35,215 nt of DNA from positions 1 through 35,215 of the forward strand of contig CALPMA020000006.1 in the NCBI GenBank assembly GCA_943324545.2, written 5' to 3'. The DNA comes from Chitinophaga pinensis (lineage in GTDB: Bacteria > Bacteroidota > Bacteroidia > Flavobacteriales > Flavobacteriaceae). The position numbers and the translations under genes are program-made. Below the pieces are notes generated by a model. It ran no database searches. It saw nothing but the letters and a program-made list of their open reading frames with translations, and was not told the DNA's origin. Of the stretch, positions 22,317 through 31,477 are shown one piece after another; positions within the stretch are counted from its first letter, which is position 1, and the number at the start of each line of letters is the position of its first letter.

Positions 22317-24245
22317 ATGAACCAGCACTTGCGATTAAACGAATATAAAGTTCTGTTTTACAGACTCTCACTCGCTTATATTTTTTATTTTTTTGCGCGA
22401 GTATTATTTTATATTTACAATTTACAACTTCTAAAGGTCGATTCAGTAACTGAATTTCTTACCCTTTGCTATTACGGATTGGCTTTTGACACTACGGCTA
22501 TTTTATATGCCAATTTACTTTTTATAGTATTCTCTGTTTTTCCAGTATTTAAAAATACTAATCAAGGCTACCAGAAGTTCTTATTTTATTTGTATTTTTC
22601 ATTGAATTTATTGGCCTATGCAACAAATTTTATTGATTTCATTTATTATAAATTCACCTTTGCTAGAACCACAATTGTGGTTTTAAATGTCCTGGAACAC
22701 GAAACGAATAAAGCCGTTTTATTTTCAAGCTTTCTGATGCAATATTGGCATGTGTTTTTATTGTTTTTATTGTTCTCATCAGTATGGATTTATCTTTATA
22801 AAAAGGTGACTGTAAAACAATTTATACCATCAAAGAAAATTCCTTACATCGGATTTTCAATCCTAGGCTTTTTGTTTGTTGTGCTATTAACAATTGGTGG
22901 AATTCGTGGTGGCGATTTTAAAAAGTCAACTCGACCAATCAATCTGGTTGATGCAAGCCGACATGTGAAAAATATTGTTCACTCCGACATTGTGCTAAAT
23001 ACTCCATTTGCAATTATTAGAACTCTTTTTAGCAACAGCTTTATTAAACCCGATTTTAAAGAGGTCAATCAGCAAGTAATTAATACATTGGTTCAGCCAG
23101 TTAAATTATATCACAATAATCCAACTACAAAGCCTAATGTAGTGGTGTTTATAATGGAGAGTTATGGACGTGAATACATTGGAGCACTTAATAAAAATGT
23201 CAAAATTCCAAACTATAAAAGTCATGCTCCTTTTCTAGATTCCTTATCGCAACACAGTATGATTTTTACTAATGCCTACGCAAATGGGCGTCAGTCTATT
23301 CATGGAATGTCTTCTGTATTAGCAGGAATTCCTTCATTTAAGGATGCATTTACTTCTTCGCCTTATCCAAAACAAAAAATAGAATCCTTAGTTTCTACCT
23401 TAAAAAGTGAGGGTTACAACACGTCGTTTTTTCATGGTGCTGCCAACGGTTCCATGGGCTTTTTGGGATTTGCAAATATCTTAGGAATCGATAATTACTA
23501 TGGTAGAACCGAATTCAATGACGATTCACAATTTGATGGGTTTTGGGGTATTTGGGACGAGCCATTCCTTCAATTCATGAAAAAGACATTAGACAAAAAG
23601 AAGTCGCCTTTTTTTGCGACTGTATTCACAGTCTCGTCTCATGAGCCTTATATAATACCTGAAAAATATAAATATAAATTCCGTGAAGGCGGAGTTCCTA
23701 TTCATAAGTCTGCTGAATATACCGATTATTCCTTGAAACAATTTTTTAATGAAGCTAAGAAAGAGGCTTGGTTCAACAACACTATTTTTGTTTTTGTAGC
23801 CGATCATTGTAATCAAATATATTATGACGAATTCCAAAAACCAATAAATAGATATGCAGTACCTATTATTATTTATAAACCAAATAGTAACTTGGTGGGA
23901 ATAAATAATGATTTGGCGCAACAAATAGATATTTATCCAACAATCTTAGATATGATTGGTTATATAAAACCTTTTAGGAGTTGGGGCAGAAGCCTATTTG
24001 ATACCAAAATCAGTACTCCATTTGTAATCAATTCAACAGGTACTATTTATCAATTTTCTAGAGGGAACTACATTTGCACATTTGACGGAACTAATGCTAT
24101 TGGTTTTTTTAATAAAGACGATAAGGCTTTAAAAACAAATTTAATAGCGCATAGAAATGCCGAAATGAATACCTTGGAACTCAATTGCAAAGCCTTTATT
24201 CAAGATTATATGAATCGTGTTGTAGACCAAAAGCTAGCCAATTAA
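22317..24245 (+). CDS. LTA synthase-family membrane sulfatase-fold protein
   Basis: A 642-residue protein: five N-terminal membrane helices (about 16-36, 50-76, 87-108, 137-160, 174-196) and a periplasmic alkaline-phosphatase/sulfatase-fold domain (about 272-600). The metal-binding start is FIMESYG with E281; the nucleophile is expected at S327 in NGRQSIHGMSS, where LtaS has Thr; the second metal site is VFVADHCNQ. In Firmicutes LtaS polymerises glycerol phosphate; in Gram-negative Bacteroidota the homologues more likely transfer phosphoglycerol or phosphoethanolamine to envelope glycans or lipids. Substrate not predictable. Monocistronic, with its own promoter and terminator. Confidence 0.92.
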   Translation: MNQHLRLNEYKVLFYRLSLAYIFYFFARVLFYIYNLQLLKVDSVTEFLTLCYYGLAFDTTAILYANLLFIVFSVFPVFKNTNQGYQKFLFYLYFSLNLLAYATNFIDFIYYKFTFARTTIVVLNVLEHETNKAVLFSSFLMQYWHVFLLFLLFSSVWIYLYKKVTVKQFIPSKKIPYIGFSILGFLFVVLLTIGGIRGGDFKKSTRPINLVDASRHVKNIVHSDIVLNTPFAIIRTLFSNSFIKPDFKEVNQQVINTLVQPVKLYHNNPTTKPNVVVFIMESYGREYIGALNKNVKIPNYKSHAPFLDSLSQHSMIFTNAYANGRQSIHGMSSVLAGIPSFKDAFTSSPYPKQKIESLVSTLKSEGYNTSFFHGAANGSMGFLGFANILGIDNYYGRTEFNDDSQFDGFWGIWDEPFLQFMKKTLDKKKSPFFATVFTVSSHEPYIIPEKYKYKFREGGVPIHKSAEYTDYSLKQFFNEAKKEAWFNNTIFVFVADHCNQIYYDEFQKPINRYAVPIIIYKPNSNLVGINNDLAQQIDIYPTILDMIGYIKPFRSWGRSLFDTKISTPFVINSTGTIYQFSRGNYICTFDGTNAIGFFNKDDKALKTNLIAHRNAEMNTLELNCKAFIQDYMNRVVDQKLAN

Positions 24246-24270
24246 GAAATTATTGAATTGTTAATAAAAT

Positions 24271-24294
24271 ATCCTACTTTGTTAGGATTTTTTA
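24271..24294 (+). terminator. terminator after LtaS-type gene
   Basis: ATCCTA (24271-24276), loop CTTTGT, TAGGAT (24283-24288), followed by a T-run. Confidence 0.75.
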
Positions 24295-24305
24295 TTTTTA
24301 GACAC

Positions 24306-24334
24306 TTGCCAACAGAGTTATCTGATTATCTTTG
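24306..24334 (+). promoter_or_regulatory. transketolase promoter (TTG-N18-TATCTTTG)
   Basis: TTG (24306-24308), 18 bases, TATCTTTG (24327-24334): the best match to the Bacteroidota consensus on the plus strand. It is 25 bases before the ATG at 24360 and argues against a longer N-terminus. Confidence 0.75.
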
Positions 24335-24359
24335 CATAAGTTTAACTTTAACACACACA

Positions 24360-25208
24360 ATGAAGCCCAACACACAACAATTAAACGATTTAACAATCCA
24401 AGTTAGAAGAGACATTCTTCGAATGGTACACGCAGTAAATTCAGGTCACCCCGGGGGTTCTTTAGGTTGCGCAGAATTTTTAGTTGCCCTTTACCAAAGT
24501 ATCATGAACAGAAGAGATACTTTCAATATGGACGGAATTGACGAAGATCTTTTCTTCCTTTCCAACGGTCATATATCACCTGTTTTTTACAGCGTTTTAG
24601 CAAGAAGCGGTTATTTTCCTGTTTCGGAATTAGCTACTTTCAGAAAAATAAATTCTAGATTACAAGGACATCCAACCACTCATGATAATTTACCAGGAGT
24701 AAGAATGGCTTCAGGTTCTTTAGGTCAAGGTTTGTCTGTGGGTATTGGTGCAGCATTGGCTAAAAAATTGAACGGAGATAAAAACCTAATTTATACTCTT
24801 CACGGTGATGGAGAATTACAAGAAGGTCAAAACTGGGAAGCAATTATGTATGCCTCTGCTTATAAAGTAGATAATTTAATTGCGACAATTGACTTAAATG
24901 GAAAACAAATCGATGGTTCTACCGATGAGGTTTTACCGATGGGGAGTATTCGTGCCAAATTTGAGGCCTTCGATTGGGATGTATTAGAAATTAAAGAAGG
25001 AAATAATATTGAAGCTATTATTGCTGGAATGCAAGAAGCAAAATCAAGAACTGGAAATGGAAAACCAGTTTGTGTTTTATTACATACAGAAATGGGAAAT
25101 GGTGTTGATTATATGATGTTTAGTCATGCTTGGCATGGAAAAGCACCAAATGACGCGCAATTAGAAACGGCATTGGCTCAAAACCCTGAAACTTTAGGAG
25201 ATTATTAA
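24360..25208 (+). CDS. tkt: transketolase, N-terminal (ThDP-binding) subunit
   Basis: The 282-residue half carries the pyrophosphate domain of transketolase, which moves two-carbon units between sugar phosphates in the pentose phosphate pathway. Motifs: VNSGHPGGSLGCAEFL (about 25-40), FLSNGHISPVFYSVLA, GSLGQGLSVGIGAALAK, and the ThDP motif GDGELQEGQNWEA (about 145-157) with DLNGKQ near the end of the signature. It is made separately from the C-terminal half, an arrangement known in Bacteroidota and archaea; the two must associate. The ATG at 24360 is preferred because the promoter ends at 24334. The next gene is not the partner but a secreted protein (see 25213). Confidence 0.95.
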   Translation: MKPNTQQLNDLTIQVRRDILRMVHAVNSGHPGGSLGCAEFLVALYQSIMNRRDTFNMDGIDEDLFFLSNGHISPVFYSVLARSGYFPVSELATFRKINSRLQGHPTTHDNLPGVRMASGSLGQGLSVGIGAALAKKLNGDKNLIYTLHGDGELQEGQNWEAIMYASAYKVDNLIATIDLNGKQIDGSTDEVLPMGSIRAKFEAFDWDVLEIKEGNNIEAIIAGMQEAKSRTGNGKPVCVLLHTEMGNGVDYMMFSHAWHGKAPNDAQLETALAQNPETLGDY

Positions 25209-25212
25209 TTGA

Positions 25213-25863
25213 ATGATTAAAGCCATTGCTATAGTATTTTTTCTTTTTTGTCAAAATGTTTTTTGTCAAGAGTATCATTTTGATAGGTTGATTCAATATA
25301 AAGCAAGCAATAGTAACTACCCTGAGAATACTTTAATATCTGTGTTTTTTAATTCAAAAAACACCTCTTATTATCTTGTAAATAGTCATTGGAATGATGA
25401 AGTAAGCTCATATTTAATAGATAACAATTTAAATATAGGTCATAGATATTATATTAAAAGCATTAATGAAAATAAAGACTTTGAATATTTATTTTCAAAT
25501 CGTTTTAATCCTGATAATTGTTCTATTGATTGTTCTAAAGTTAAAATAGAAGAAACAAAAAATAGTGGTCAGTATTCAATGATAGTAATGACAGAGTATA
25601 ATACTAAGAAAAAGAAAAAAAAGTTCTTTGAAATTGAAGTTATTTCAAAACCATATGACTTTCCTATTTTAAAACCATTAATTAAAATTCTTCAACATCA
25701 TTTTTTATTTTGTGAGGAAATAAAAGTTGATGAAAGCAGTATTCCTACTTCACTGAAATTTAAAAAGGGTAGTAATACAGTTTTAGAGCAAAATTTAGTT
25801 CTAGAAAAAACTGTTGATGTCAATTTTACTGTAAAAAATGAAAATTTAGTTTTCAGAAAATAA
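25213..25863 (+). CDS. secreted protein of unknown function, between transketolase halves
   Basis: A 216-residue protein with a Sec signal peptide (MIKAIAIVFFLFCQNVFC, cleavage near residue 19), no further membrane segment and no motif I know. It is rich in Lys, Asn, Ser, Tyr and Phe; a basic KKKKKK run sits near residue 135, with paired Cys near 99 and 103. The gene starts 4 bases after the transketolase N-terminal stop, so it is cotranscribed with it, and the C-terminal half follows after 61 bases. The AT-rich codon use looks lower in GC than its neighbours. It could be a lineage-specific insertion. Confidence 0.75.
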   Translation: MIKAIAIVFFLFCQNVFCQEYHFDRLIQYKASNSNYPENTLISVFFNSKNTSYYLVNSHWNDEVSSYLIDNNLNIGHRYYIKSINENKDFEYLFSNRFNPDNCSIDCSKVKIEETKNSGQYSMIVMTEYNTKKKKKKFFEIEVISKPYDFPILKPLIKILQHHFLFCEEIKVDESSIPTSLKFKKGSNTVLEQNLVLEKTVDVNFTVKNENLVFRK

Positions 25864-25924
25864 ATAAATAAATAATTATATAATACAACTCAATTAATTA
25901 CAAAAGAACAGATTAACTAAAAAA

Positions 25925-26878
25925 ATGAAAAAATATACAAATACAGGAAGTAAAGATACCCGTTCTGGTTTTGGGGCTGGAATGACAGAATTAGGACAAA
26001 CTAATGAAAAAGTTGTTGCACTTTGCGCCGACTTAATCGGTTCCTTAAAATTTGATGATTTTAAGAAAAATCACCCAGAGCGTTTTTTTCAAATCGGGAT
26101 TGCTGAGGCGAATATGATAGGGATTGCAGCTGGTTTAACAATAGGAGGTAAAATTCCATTCACCGGAACGTTTGCTAATTTCTCAACCGGTAGAGTTTAC
26201 GATCAAATTCGTCAATCGGTAGCTTATTCTGATAAAAATGTAAAAATATGTGCTTCGCATGCCGGTTTAACTCTTGGAGAAGATGGTGCGACTCACCAAA
26301 TTTTAGAGGACATCGGATTAATGAAAATGTTACCTGGAATGACAGTAATTAATACTTGTGATTACAATCAAACAAAAGCAGCAACTATTGCAATTGCAGA
26401 ACATCATGGTCCTGTTTATTTGCGCTTTGGCCGTCCTGTAGTTCCTAATTTTATGCCAGCTGAAGAACCATTTGTAATTGGGAAAGCAATTGTATTAAAT
26501 GAAGGAACCGACGTTACTATCGTAGCTACAGGTCATTTAGTATGGGAGGCTTTATTAGCCGCAGAAGCACTTAAAGAAAAGGGTATTTCTGCTGAGGTTA
26601 TTAATATCCACACCATTAAACCACTGGATGAAATTGCGATTTTAAAATCATTGGCAAAAACAAAATGCATTGTAACTGCCGAAGAACATAATATTCTAGG
26701 TGGATTAGGAGAAAGTGTTGCAAGAGTATTGTCTTCTAACCATCCTGCGCCTCAAGAATTTGTAGCAGTTTACGATTCATTTGGAGAAAGTGGAACTCCT
26801 TCACAATTAATGGAAAAATACAAATTGAACAATCAAGCAATTGTGGAAGCAGTAGAAAAAGTAATTGTTAGAAAATAA
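25925..26878 (+). CDS. tkt: transketolase, C-terminal subunit
   Basis: The 317-residue half holds the pyrimidine-binding and C-terminal domains of transketolase (Pyr domain about 10-175, TK-C about 190-310). It has TRSGFGAGMTELG, the conserved RFFQIGIAEANMIGIAAGLT (ThDP-activating Glu in IAEANM), and FANFSTGRVYDQIRQSVAY. The TK-C part has KGISAEVINIHTIKPLDE and GGLGESVA. It forms the active enzyme with the N-terminal half. 61 bases separate it from the secreted-protein gene, with no evident promoter, so all three genes are probably on one transcript. Ends at a strong terminator. Confidence 0.96.
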   Translation: MKKYTNTGSKDTRSGFGAGMTELGQTNEKVVALCADLIGSLKFDDFKKNHPERFFQIGIAEANMIGIAAGLTIGGKIPFTGTFANFSTGRVYDQIRQSVAYSDKNVKICASHAGLTLGEDGATHQILEDIGLMKMLPGMTVINTCDYNQTKAATIAIAEHHGPVYLRFGRPVVPNFMPAEEPFVIGKAIVLNEGTDVTIVATGHLVWEALLAAEALKEKGISAEVINIHTIKPLDEIAILKSLAKTKCIVTAEEHNILGGLGESVARVLSSNHPAPQEFVAVYDSFGESGTPSQLMEKYKLNNQAIVEAVEKVIVRK

Positions 26879-26897
26879 TTATAAACTACATTAGCAT

Positions 26898-26927
26898 AAA
26901 AAAACCTTTCATTGAAAGGTTTTTTTA
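26898..26927. terminator. bidirectional terminator after transketolase
   Basis: ACCTTTC (26904-26910), loop ATT, GAAAGGT (26914-26920), with A- and T-runs on both sides. It sits between the convergent transketolase and the 173-aa membrane protein gene. Confidence 0.9.
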
Positions 26928-26928
26928 T

Positions 26929-27450
26929 TTAGAACAAGTATTTAACTTCATTTTTTATATAGGATAATGCGACGCTTGATGGCGATTGCTTATCCATTAA
27001 ATCATTCATGATTACTTCACGAAGTTTGTTTGCCGTATCAACACGATCACCCATATTGGTTCTTCGTATCATTTGAATGGTAGCGTTTTTAGCAGTAAGA
27101 ATAACAGTCCAACATTCATCTGACATATAAATTTGTTGGGTTAAGTTGTGCTCAAACTCTTGTTCAATAGTTGAAATCAATAAATTCTCATAATCATTTT
27201 TATTTTCTGAATTGGGAGAAATTCTAATTAATAATTTCCCAGGATTAATTCTTTCTAAAAACAAAGTCATTCTTTCAAAAGCCTGTAATCTCAATGGTAA
27301 TGCATCTTTTTGAGTGTCTTTATTCAATAAATACCTGCGTCTTCCTTCTTCGTTTTTAGTGTGTAAGTTGAAAAAATAATAGGCTACAAAACCAGTAATA
27401 ATTGCTGGTAATGTATAACTTAATAATTCGATCAATTTTGTAGTATCCAT
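26929..27450 (-). CDS. conserved membrane-anchored protein (173 aa)
   Basis: A 173-residue protein with one N-terminal membrane segment (about 9-28), then a mostly soluble domain: KDTQKDALPLRLQAFERMTLFLERINP (about 45-71) and LRIQAF-like blocks, ending in YIKNEVKYLF. The ALPLRLQAFERMTLFLERI stretch is strongly conserved in a Bacteroidota-wide small family that I recall as DUF7935; the family name is unconfirmed. Function unknown. Convergent with the transketolase gene and divergent from the TSUP transporter. Confidence 0.75.
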   Translation of the reverse strand: MDTTKLIELLSYTLPAIITGFVAYYFFNLHTKNEEGRRRYLLNKDTQKDALPLRLQAFERMTLFLERINPGKLLIRISPNSENKNDYENLLISTIEQEFEHNLTQQIYMSDECWTVILTAKNATIQMIRRTNMGDRVDTANKLREVIMNDLMDKQSPSSVALSYIKNEVKYLF

Positions 27451-27520
27451 TTTTATTGTTTATAGTTATTTTTAGAATTAAAAAAAACAAATTAACGAAT
27501 AAAGAAATAAACTTATAGCT

Positions 27521-27528
27521 TACATTTG
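27521..27528 (+). promoter_or_regulatory. -7 box (TACATTTG) of TSUP transporter
   Basis: TACATTTG, 18 bases before the ATG at 27547, fits TAnnTTTG. No clear -33 TTG. Confidence 0.5.
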
Positions 27529-27546
27529 ATAAAATTTATATAAAAA

Positions 27547-28317
27547 ATGGATATTCTAGTTATAACATTATTATGTGTAGCTGCATTTTTAGCTGGATTT
27601 ATTGATGCAATTATTGGTGGCGGTGGATTAATTCAAACGCCTATGGGAATGATTTTGTTACCCAATCTGCCGGTTTCAACAATTATTGGAACTCTTAAAG
27701 TTCCATCTTTTAGCGGAACTTTTTTTGCTGCAATTCAGTATTTAAAGAAAATTGAAATGAATTGGAAACTACTCATTCTAATGATGGTATTAGCAGTCCC
27801 ATCAGCCTTTTTAGGTTCTGCCTTGTTGACTTATATGAGTAATGATTTTATGAAACCATTACTTTTAGTGATTTTATCTTTATTATTGATTTATACGTAT
27901 GTAAAGAAAAATTTTGGAATGAATTCTGATAAATCACATTCCCCTAAACAACAACTATTTTATGCTGTTTTAATTTCTTTTTTTATTGGATTTTATGATG
28001 GCTTTATAGGTCCCGGAACGGGTAGCTTTTTGGTTTTGGCATTTGTAATCCTACTTGGATTCGATTTTCTACAAGCTTCCGCAAATGCTAAAATGGTAAA
28101 TTTAGCAACTAATTTTGGTTCGATTTGTTTGTTTATTATCAAAGGCAAAATACTATGGATGATTGCAATTCCAATGGCTATTTGCAATTCTTTAGGAGGT
28201 TATATTGGTGCAAAGCTGGCTATTAACAAAGGAAATAAATTCATTAGGATATTCTTTTTAGTTGTCGTTTTAGGAACGTTAGTTAGGTTTGCTTATGATG
28301 TTTTTCATGGAAAATAA
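27547..28317 (+). CDS. TSUP family (TauE/SafE) membrane transporter
   Basis: A 256-residue inner-membrane protein with about eight helices in two halves. It has the TSUP repeat motif GFIDAIIGGGGLIQTPMGM (about 18-36) and its second copy GFYDGFIGPGTGSFLVLAF (about 149-167). TSUP members export sulfite, sulfoacetate or related organic anions; some take up sulfur compounds. No sulfur-metabolism gene is adjacent, so the substrate is open. Monocistronic; the next gene has its own -7 box. Confidence 0.93.
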   Translation: MDILVITLLCVAAFLAGFIDAIIGGGGLIQTPMGMILLPNLPVSTIIGTLKVPSFSGTFFAAIQYLKKIEMNWKLLILMMVLAVPSAFLGSALLTYMSNDFMKPLLLVILSLLLIYTYVKKNFGMNSDKSHSPKQQLFYAVLISFFIGFYDGFIGPGTGSFLVLAFVILLGFDFLQASANAKMVNLATNFGSICLFIIKGKILWMIAIPMAICNSLGGYIGAKLAINKGNKFIRIFFLVVVLGTLVRFAYDVFHGK

Positions 28318-28389
28318 GCATTGTATAACTAACTTAAAATTGTTAAGATTTAGTTTGTTTTTCATAACCAAATCCTCATTCTAAATTCC

Positions 28390-28397
28390 TATTTTTG
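28390..28397 (+). promoter_or_regulatory. -7 box (TATTTTTG) of helicase gene
   Basis: TATTTTTG, 17 bases before the ATG at 28415, fits TAnnTTTG. A TTTG at 28354-28357 is too far upstream to pair with it. Confidence 0.5.
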
Positions 28398-28414
28398 TAT
28401 TCCTATTCATTAAA

Positions 28415-30739
28415 ATGCAAAAATACATAAGCCAACTTAACTCAGCACAACAAGAACCAGTTCTTCAAAAAGACGGGCCGATGATTATTATCGCTGGTGC
28501 AGGTTCTGGAAAAACACGTGTTTTAACAATTAGAATTGCGTACCTAATGAGTTTGGGCGTTGATGCTTTTAGTATTTTGGCATTAACATTCACGAACAAA
28601 GCAGCTCGTGAAATGAAAAAAAGAATTTCTGATATTGTTGGAACCAATGAAGCAAAAAATCTTTGGATGGGAACATTCCACTCCGTATTTGCAAGAATTC
28701 TTCGTTCTGAATCGGATAAACTGGGTTATCCTTCCAATTTCACGATTTATGATACCCAAGATTCTGTTCGATTAATATCTGCAGTTATTAAAGAAATGCA
28801 ACTAGATAAAGATATTTATAAACCTAAACAGGTTCTAGGTAGAATATCATCTTATAAAAACAGTTTGATTACGGTTAAAGCCTATTTCAACAATCCAGAA
28901 TTAATGGAAGCTGATGCGATGTCTAAAAAACCTCGATTAGGAGAAATTTATCAAAATTATGTTGATCGTTGTTTTAAAGCGGGAGCCATGGATTTTGATG
29001 ATTTACTATTAAAAACTAATGAATTGCTATCTCGTTTCCCTGAAGTTTTAGCTAAATACCAAGACCGATTTAGGTATATTTTAGTTGATGAGTATCAAGA
29101 TACCAATCATTCACAATACTTAATTGTTCGTGCTTTATCCGATAAATTTCAAAATATATGTGTGGTAGGAGATGATGCTCAAAGTATTTATGCTTTCCGA
29201 GGGGCTAACATAAATAATATTTTGAATTTCCAAAAAGATTATGATGGTGTAAAGACCTATCGCTTAGAACAAAATTACCGTTCTACAAAAAATATTGTTG
29301 AAGCCGCAAATTCAATTATTGAAAAAAACAAAACCAAATTAGATAAAATAGTTTGGACAGCAAATGATTCAGGATCTAAAATTAAAGTACATCGAAGTTT
29401 GACTGATGGGGAAGAAGGTCGATTTGTTGCCAGCACCATTTGGGATCAGAAAATGCAAAACCAAATGATGAATGGGCAATTTGCAATTCTTTATCGAACC
29501 AATGCGCAATCTCGTGCGATGGAAGATGCACTAAGAAAAAGAGATATCCCGTATCGTATTTATGGAGGTTTGTCCTTCTACCAAAGAAAAGAAATAAAAG
29601 ATGTTTTGTGTTATTTGCGATTGATTATCAATCCAAAAGATGAAGAAGCATTAATTCGTGTCATCAATTATCCAGCTCGAGGAATAGGGGATACTACCGT
29701 TGAAAAACTAACTATTGCAGCCAATCATTATAAAAGATCGATATTTGAAGTAATGCAAAATATTGATAAAATTGATTTAAAGCTGAATTCTAGTGCAAAA
29801 CAAAAACTGACTGATTTTGTAACGATGATTCAGAGTTTTCAGGTCATAAATGAAAATCAAGATGCATTTTATATTGCCGATCATGTGGCTAAAAAAACAG
29901 GATTGGTTCAAGAATTGAAAAAAGATGGAACTCCTGAAGGAATTGCCAGAATTGAAAATATTGAGGAATTATTGAACGGTATAAAAGATTTTACCGAAGG
30001 CCAAAAAGAAATTGACGGTGCACGAGGTTCATTGGCTGAATTTATGGAAGACGTTGCTTTGGCTACCGATTTAGATAAAGATACTGGCGATGATGATCGG
30101 GTGGCTTTAATGACGATTCACTTGGCTAAAGGATTGGAATTTCCAACGGTTTTTGTGGTGGGAATGGAAGAAGACTTGTTTCCAAGTGCAATGAGTATGA
30201 GTACCAGAAGTGAATTAGAAGAGGAACGCCGCTTATTTTATGTGGCATTAACTCGTGCGGAACACCAAGCCTATTTGACTTATGCTCAATCTCGTTACCG
30301 ATGGGGAAAATTGACCGATAGTGAACCTTCCAGATTTATTGAAGAAATTGACGGTCAATATTTGGAATATTTAACTCCAGAAGAAAATAATTACCGTTAT
30401 AAACCAATGATTGATAGCGATATATTTGGTGATGTCGATAAGTCAAAATTGCGATTGGCTAAACCAATAGGAGGAACGCCACCGAAACAATATGGCGATG
30501 AACAAACGGCAATTGTAAGAAAATTAAAACCAATAAATTCCGATGCTACTACTGGCACTGCGAATCTATTTGACAATAAATTAACCATTGGAAATGTTGT
30601 AATGCATGAGCGTTTCGGAAAAGGAGAAGTCATTAATCTTGAAGGTGTTGGCGCAGATAAAAAAGCCGAAATAAAATTTGAAGTCGGAGGAATCAAGAAG
30701 TTATTACTTCGTTTTGCAAAATTAGACATTATAGGGTAA
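28415..30739 (+). CDS. UvrD/PcrA-type ATP-dependent DNA helicase
   Basis: A superfamily 1A 3'-5' helicase of 774 residues. Walker A is AGAGSGKT at 27-34; then TFTNKAAREMKKR (motif Ia), ILVDEYQDTN (motif II, DEYQD), VVGDDAQSIYAFRGA (motif III), LEQNYRST (motif IV), LMTIHLAKGLEFPTVFVVGMEE (motif V) and EEERRLFYVALTRA (motif VI) are complete. The C-terminal piece GNVVMHERFGKGEVINLEG is the Tudor-like domain that binds RNA polymerase in PcrA/UvrD. The set fits PcrA/UvrD rather than Rep or RecB; which repair role it has is not readable here. Followed after 17 bases by the yrdC-type gene. Confidence 0.95.
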   Translation: MQKYISQLNSAQQEPVLQKDGPMIIIAGAGSGKTRVLTIRIAYLMSLGVDAFSILALTFTNKAAREMKKRISDIVGTNEAKNLWMGTFHSVFARILRSESDKLGYPSNFTIYDTQDSVRLISAVIKEMQLDKDIYKPKQVLGRISSYKNSLITVKAYFNNPELMEADAMSKKPRLGEIYQNYVDRCFKAGAMDFDDLLLKTNELLSRFPEVLAKYQDRFRYILVDEYQDTNHSQYLIVRALSDKFQNICVVGDDAQSIYAFRGANINNILNFQKDYDGVKTYRLEQNYRSTKNIVEAANSIIEKNKTKLDKIVWTANDSGSKIKVHRSLTDGEEGRFVASTIWDQKMQNQMMNGQFAILYRTNAQSRAMEDALRKRDIPYRIYGGLSFYQRKEIKDVLCYLRLIINPKDEEALIRVINYPARGIGDTTVEKLTIAANHYKRSIFEVMQNIDKIDLKLNSSAKQKLTDFVTMIQSFQVINENQDAFYIADHVAKKTGLVQELKKDGTPEGIARIENIEELLNGIKDFTEGQKEIDGARGSLAEFMEDVALATDLDKDTGDDDRVALMTIHLAKGLEFPTVFVVGMEEDLFPSAMSMSTRSELEEERRLFYVALTRAEHQAYLTYAQSRYRWGKLTDSEPSRFIEEIDGQYLEYLTPEENNYRYKPMIDSDIFGDVDKSKLRLAKPIGGTPPKQYGDEQTAIVRKLKPINSDATTGTANLFDNKLTIGNVVMHERFGKGEVINLEGVGADKKAEIKFEVGGIKKLLLRFAKLDIIG

Positions 30740-30756
30740 TAGCTTAAAGCATAAAA

Positions 30757-31377
30757 ATGGCTCAATTCATAAAAATTTACGAAAATAACCCAAACGAAGT
30801 CGCGATAAAAAAAGTGGTTGAGGTATTGAAAAATGGTGGGTTAGTGATATACCCAACAGATACCGTTTATGGTTTGGGTTGCGATATTACCAATTCCAAA
30901 GCCCTTGAGCGAATTGCAAAAATAAAAGGAGTAAAGTTGGAAAAAGCCAATTTCTCATTCGTATGTTCCAATTTAAGTCACATTTCCGATTACATTAAAC
31001 AAATAGATACGGTCACATTTAAAATCCTAAAAAGAGCGTTGCCCGGACCTTATACTTTTATTCTCCCTGGTAATAATAATTTACCTAAAGAATTTAAGAA
31101 AAAAACTACCGTTGGAATTCGAGTTCCTGATAATGCAATTGCTTTAGAAATTGTTCGCCAACTGGGAAATCCAATCGTTTCAACATCTATACATGATGAA
31201 GATGAAGTTTTAGAATACTCTACTGATCCAGAATTAATTTTTGAAAAATGGCAAAACCTTGTAAATATAGTAATTGATGGAGGTTACGGAGATAATATTG
31301 GTTCAACTATTATTGATTTATCAGGATTTGAACCCGTTGTAATTAGAGAAGGTAAAGGAAATTTGGATATTCTTTGA
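30757..31377 (+). CDS. L-threonylcarbamoyladenylate synthase (YrdC/Sua5 family)
   Basis: Makes threonylcarbamoyl-AMP for the universal t6A-37 tRNA modification. The 206-residue protein has the YrdC signature GGLVIYPTDTVYGLGCDITN (about 28-47), KRALPGPYTFIL, and the substrate motif VGIRVPDNAIA. The end GSTIIDLSGFEPVVIREGKG is typical. It lacks the Sua5 C-terminal domain, so it is the YrdC-only type. It starts 17 bases after the helicase gene and is likely cotranscribed; the strong terminator follows. Confidence 0.94.
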   Translation: MAQFIKIYENNPNEVAIKKVVEVLKNGGLVIYPTDTVYGLGCDITNSKALERIAKIKGVKLEKANFSFVCSNLSHISDYIKQIDTVTFKILKRALPGPYTFILPGNNNLPKEFKKKTTVGIRVPDNAIALEIVRQLGNPIVSTSIHDEDEVLEYSTDPELIFEKWQNLVNIVIDGGYGDNIGSTIIDLSGFEPVVIREGKGNLDIL

Positions 31378-31402
31378 GTCGGTTTTCAATTTTATATAAG
31401 TT

Positions 31403-31440
31403 ATAAAAAAAACGTCTTGATTTCTCAAGACGTTTTTTTT
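31403..31440. terminator. bidirectional terminator between yrdC-type gene and OmpA-family gene
   Basis: AACGTCTTGA (31411-31420), loop TTTC, TCAAGACGTT (31425-31434), bordered by an A-run and a T-run. It is shared by convergent genes. Confidence 0.9.
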
Positions 31441-31477
31441 ATTTCTGAATGAAGTATAGCAGTTTGCTAAAATCCAT

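Noticed and set aside
24258-24359. Extra N-terminus on the transketolase half from 24258
   Set aside because: It contains the LtaS-gene terminator and the transketolase promoter; the ATG at 24360 is the natural start.
25862-25876. TAAA microsatellite around the stop of the 216-aa gene
   Set aside because: Only about three and a half units in an AT-rich background; the repeated stop codons are plausibly chance.
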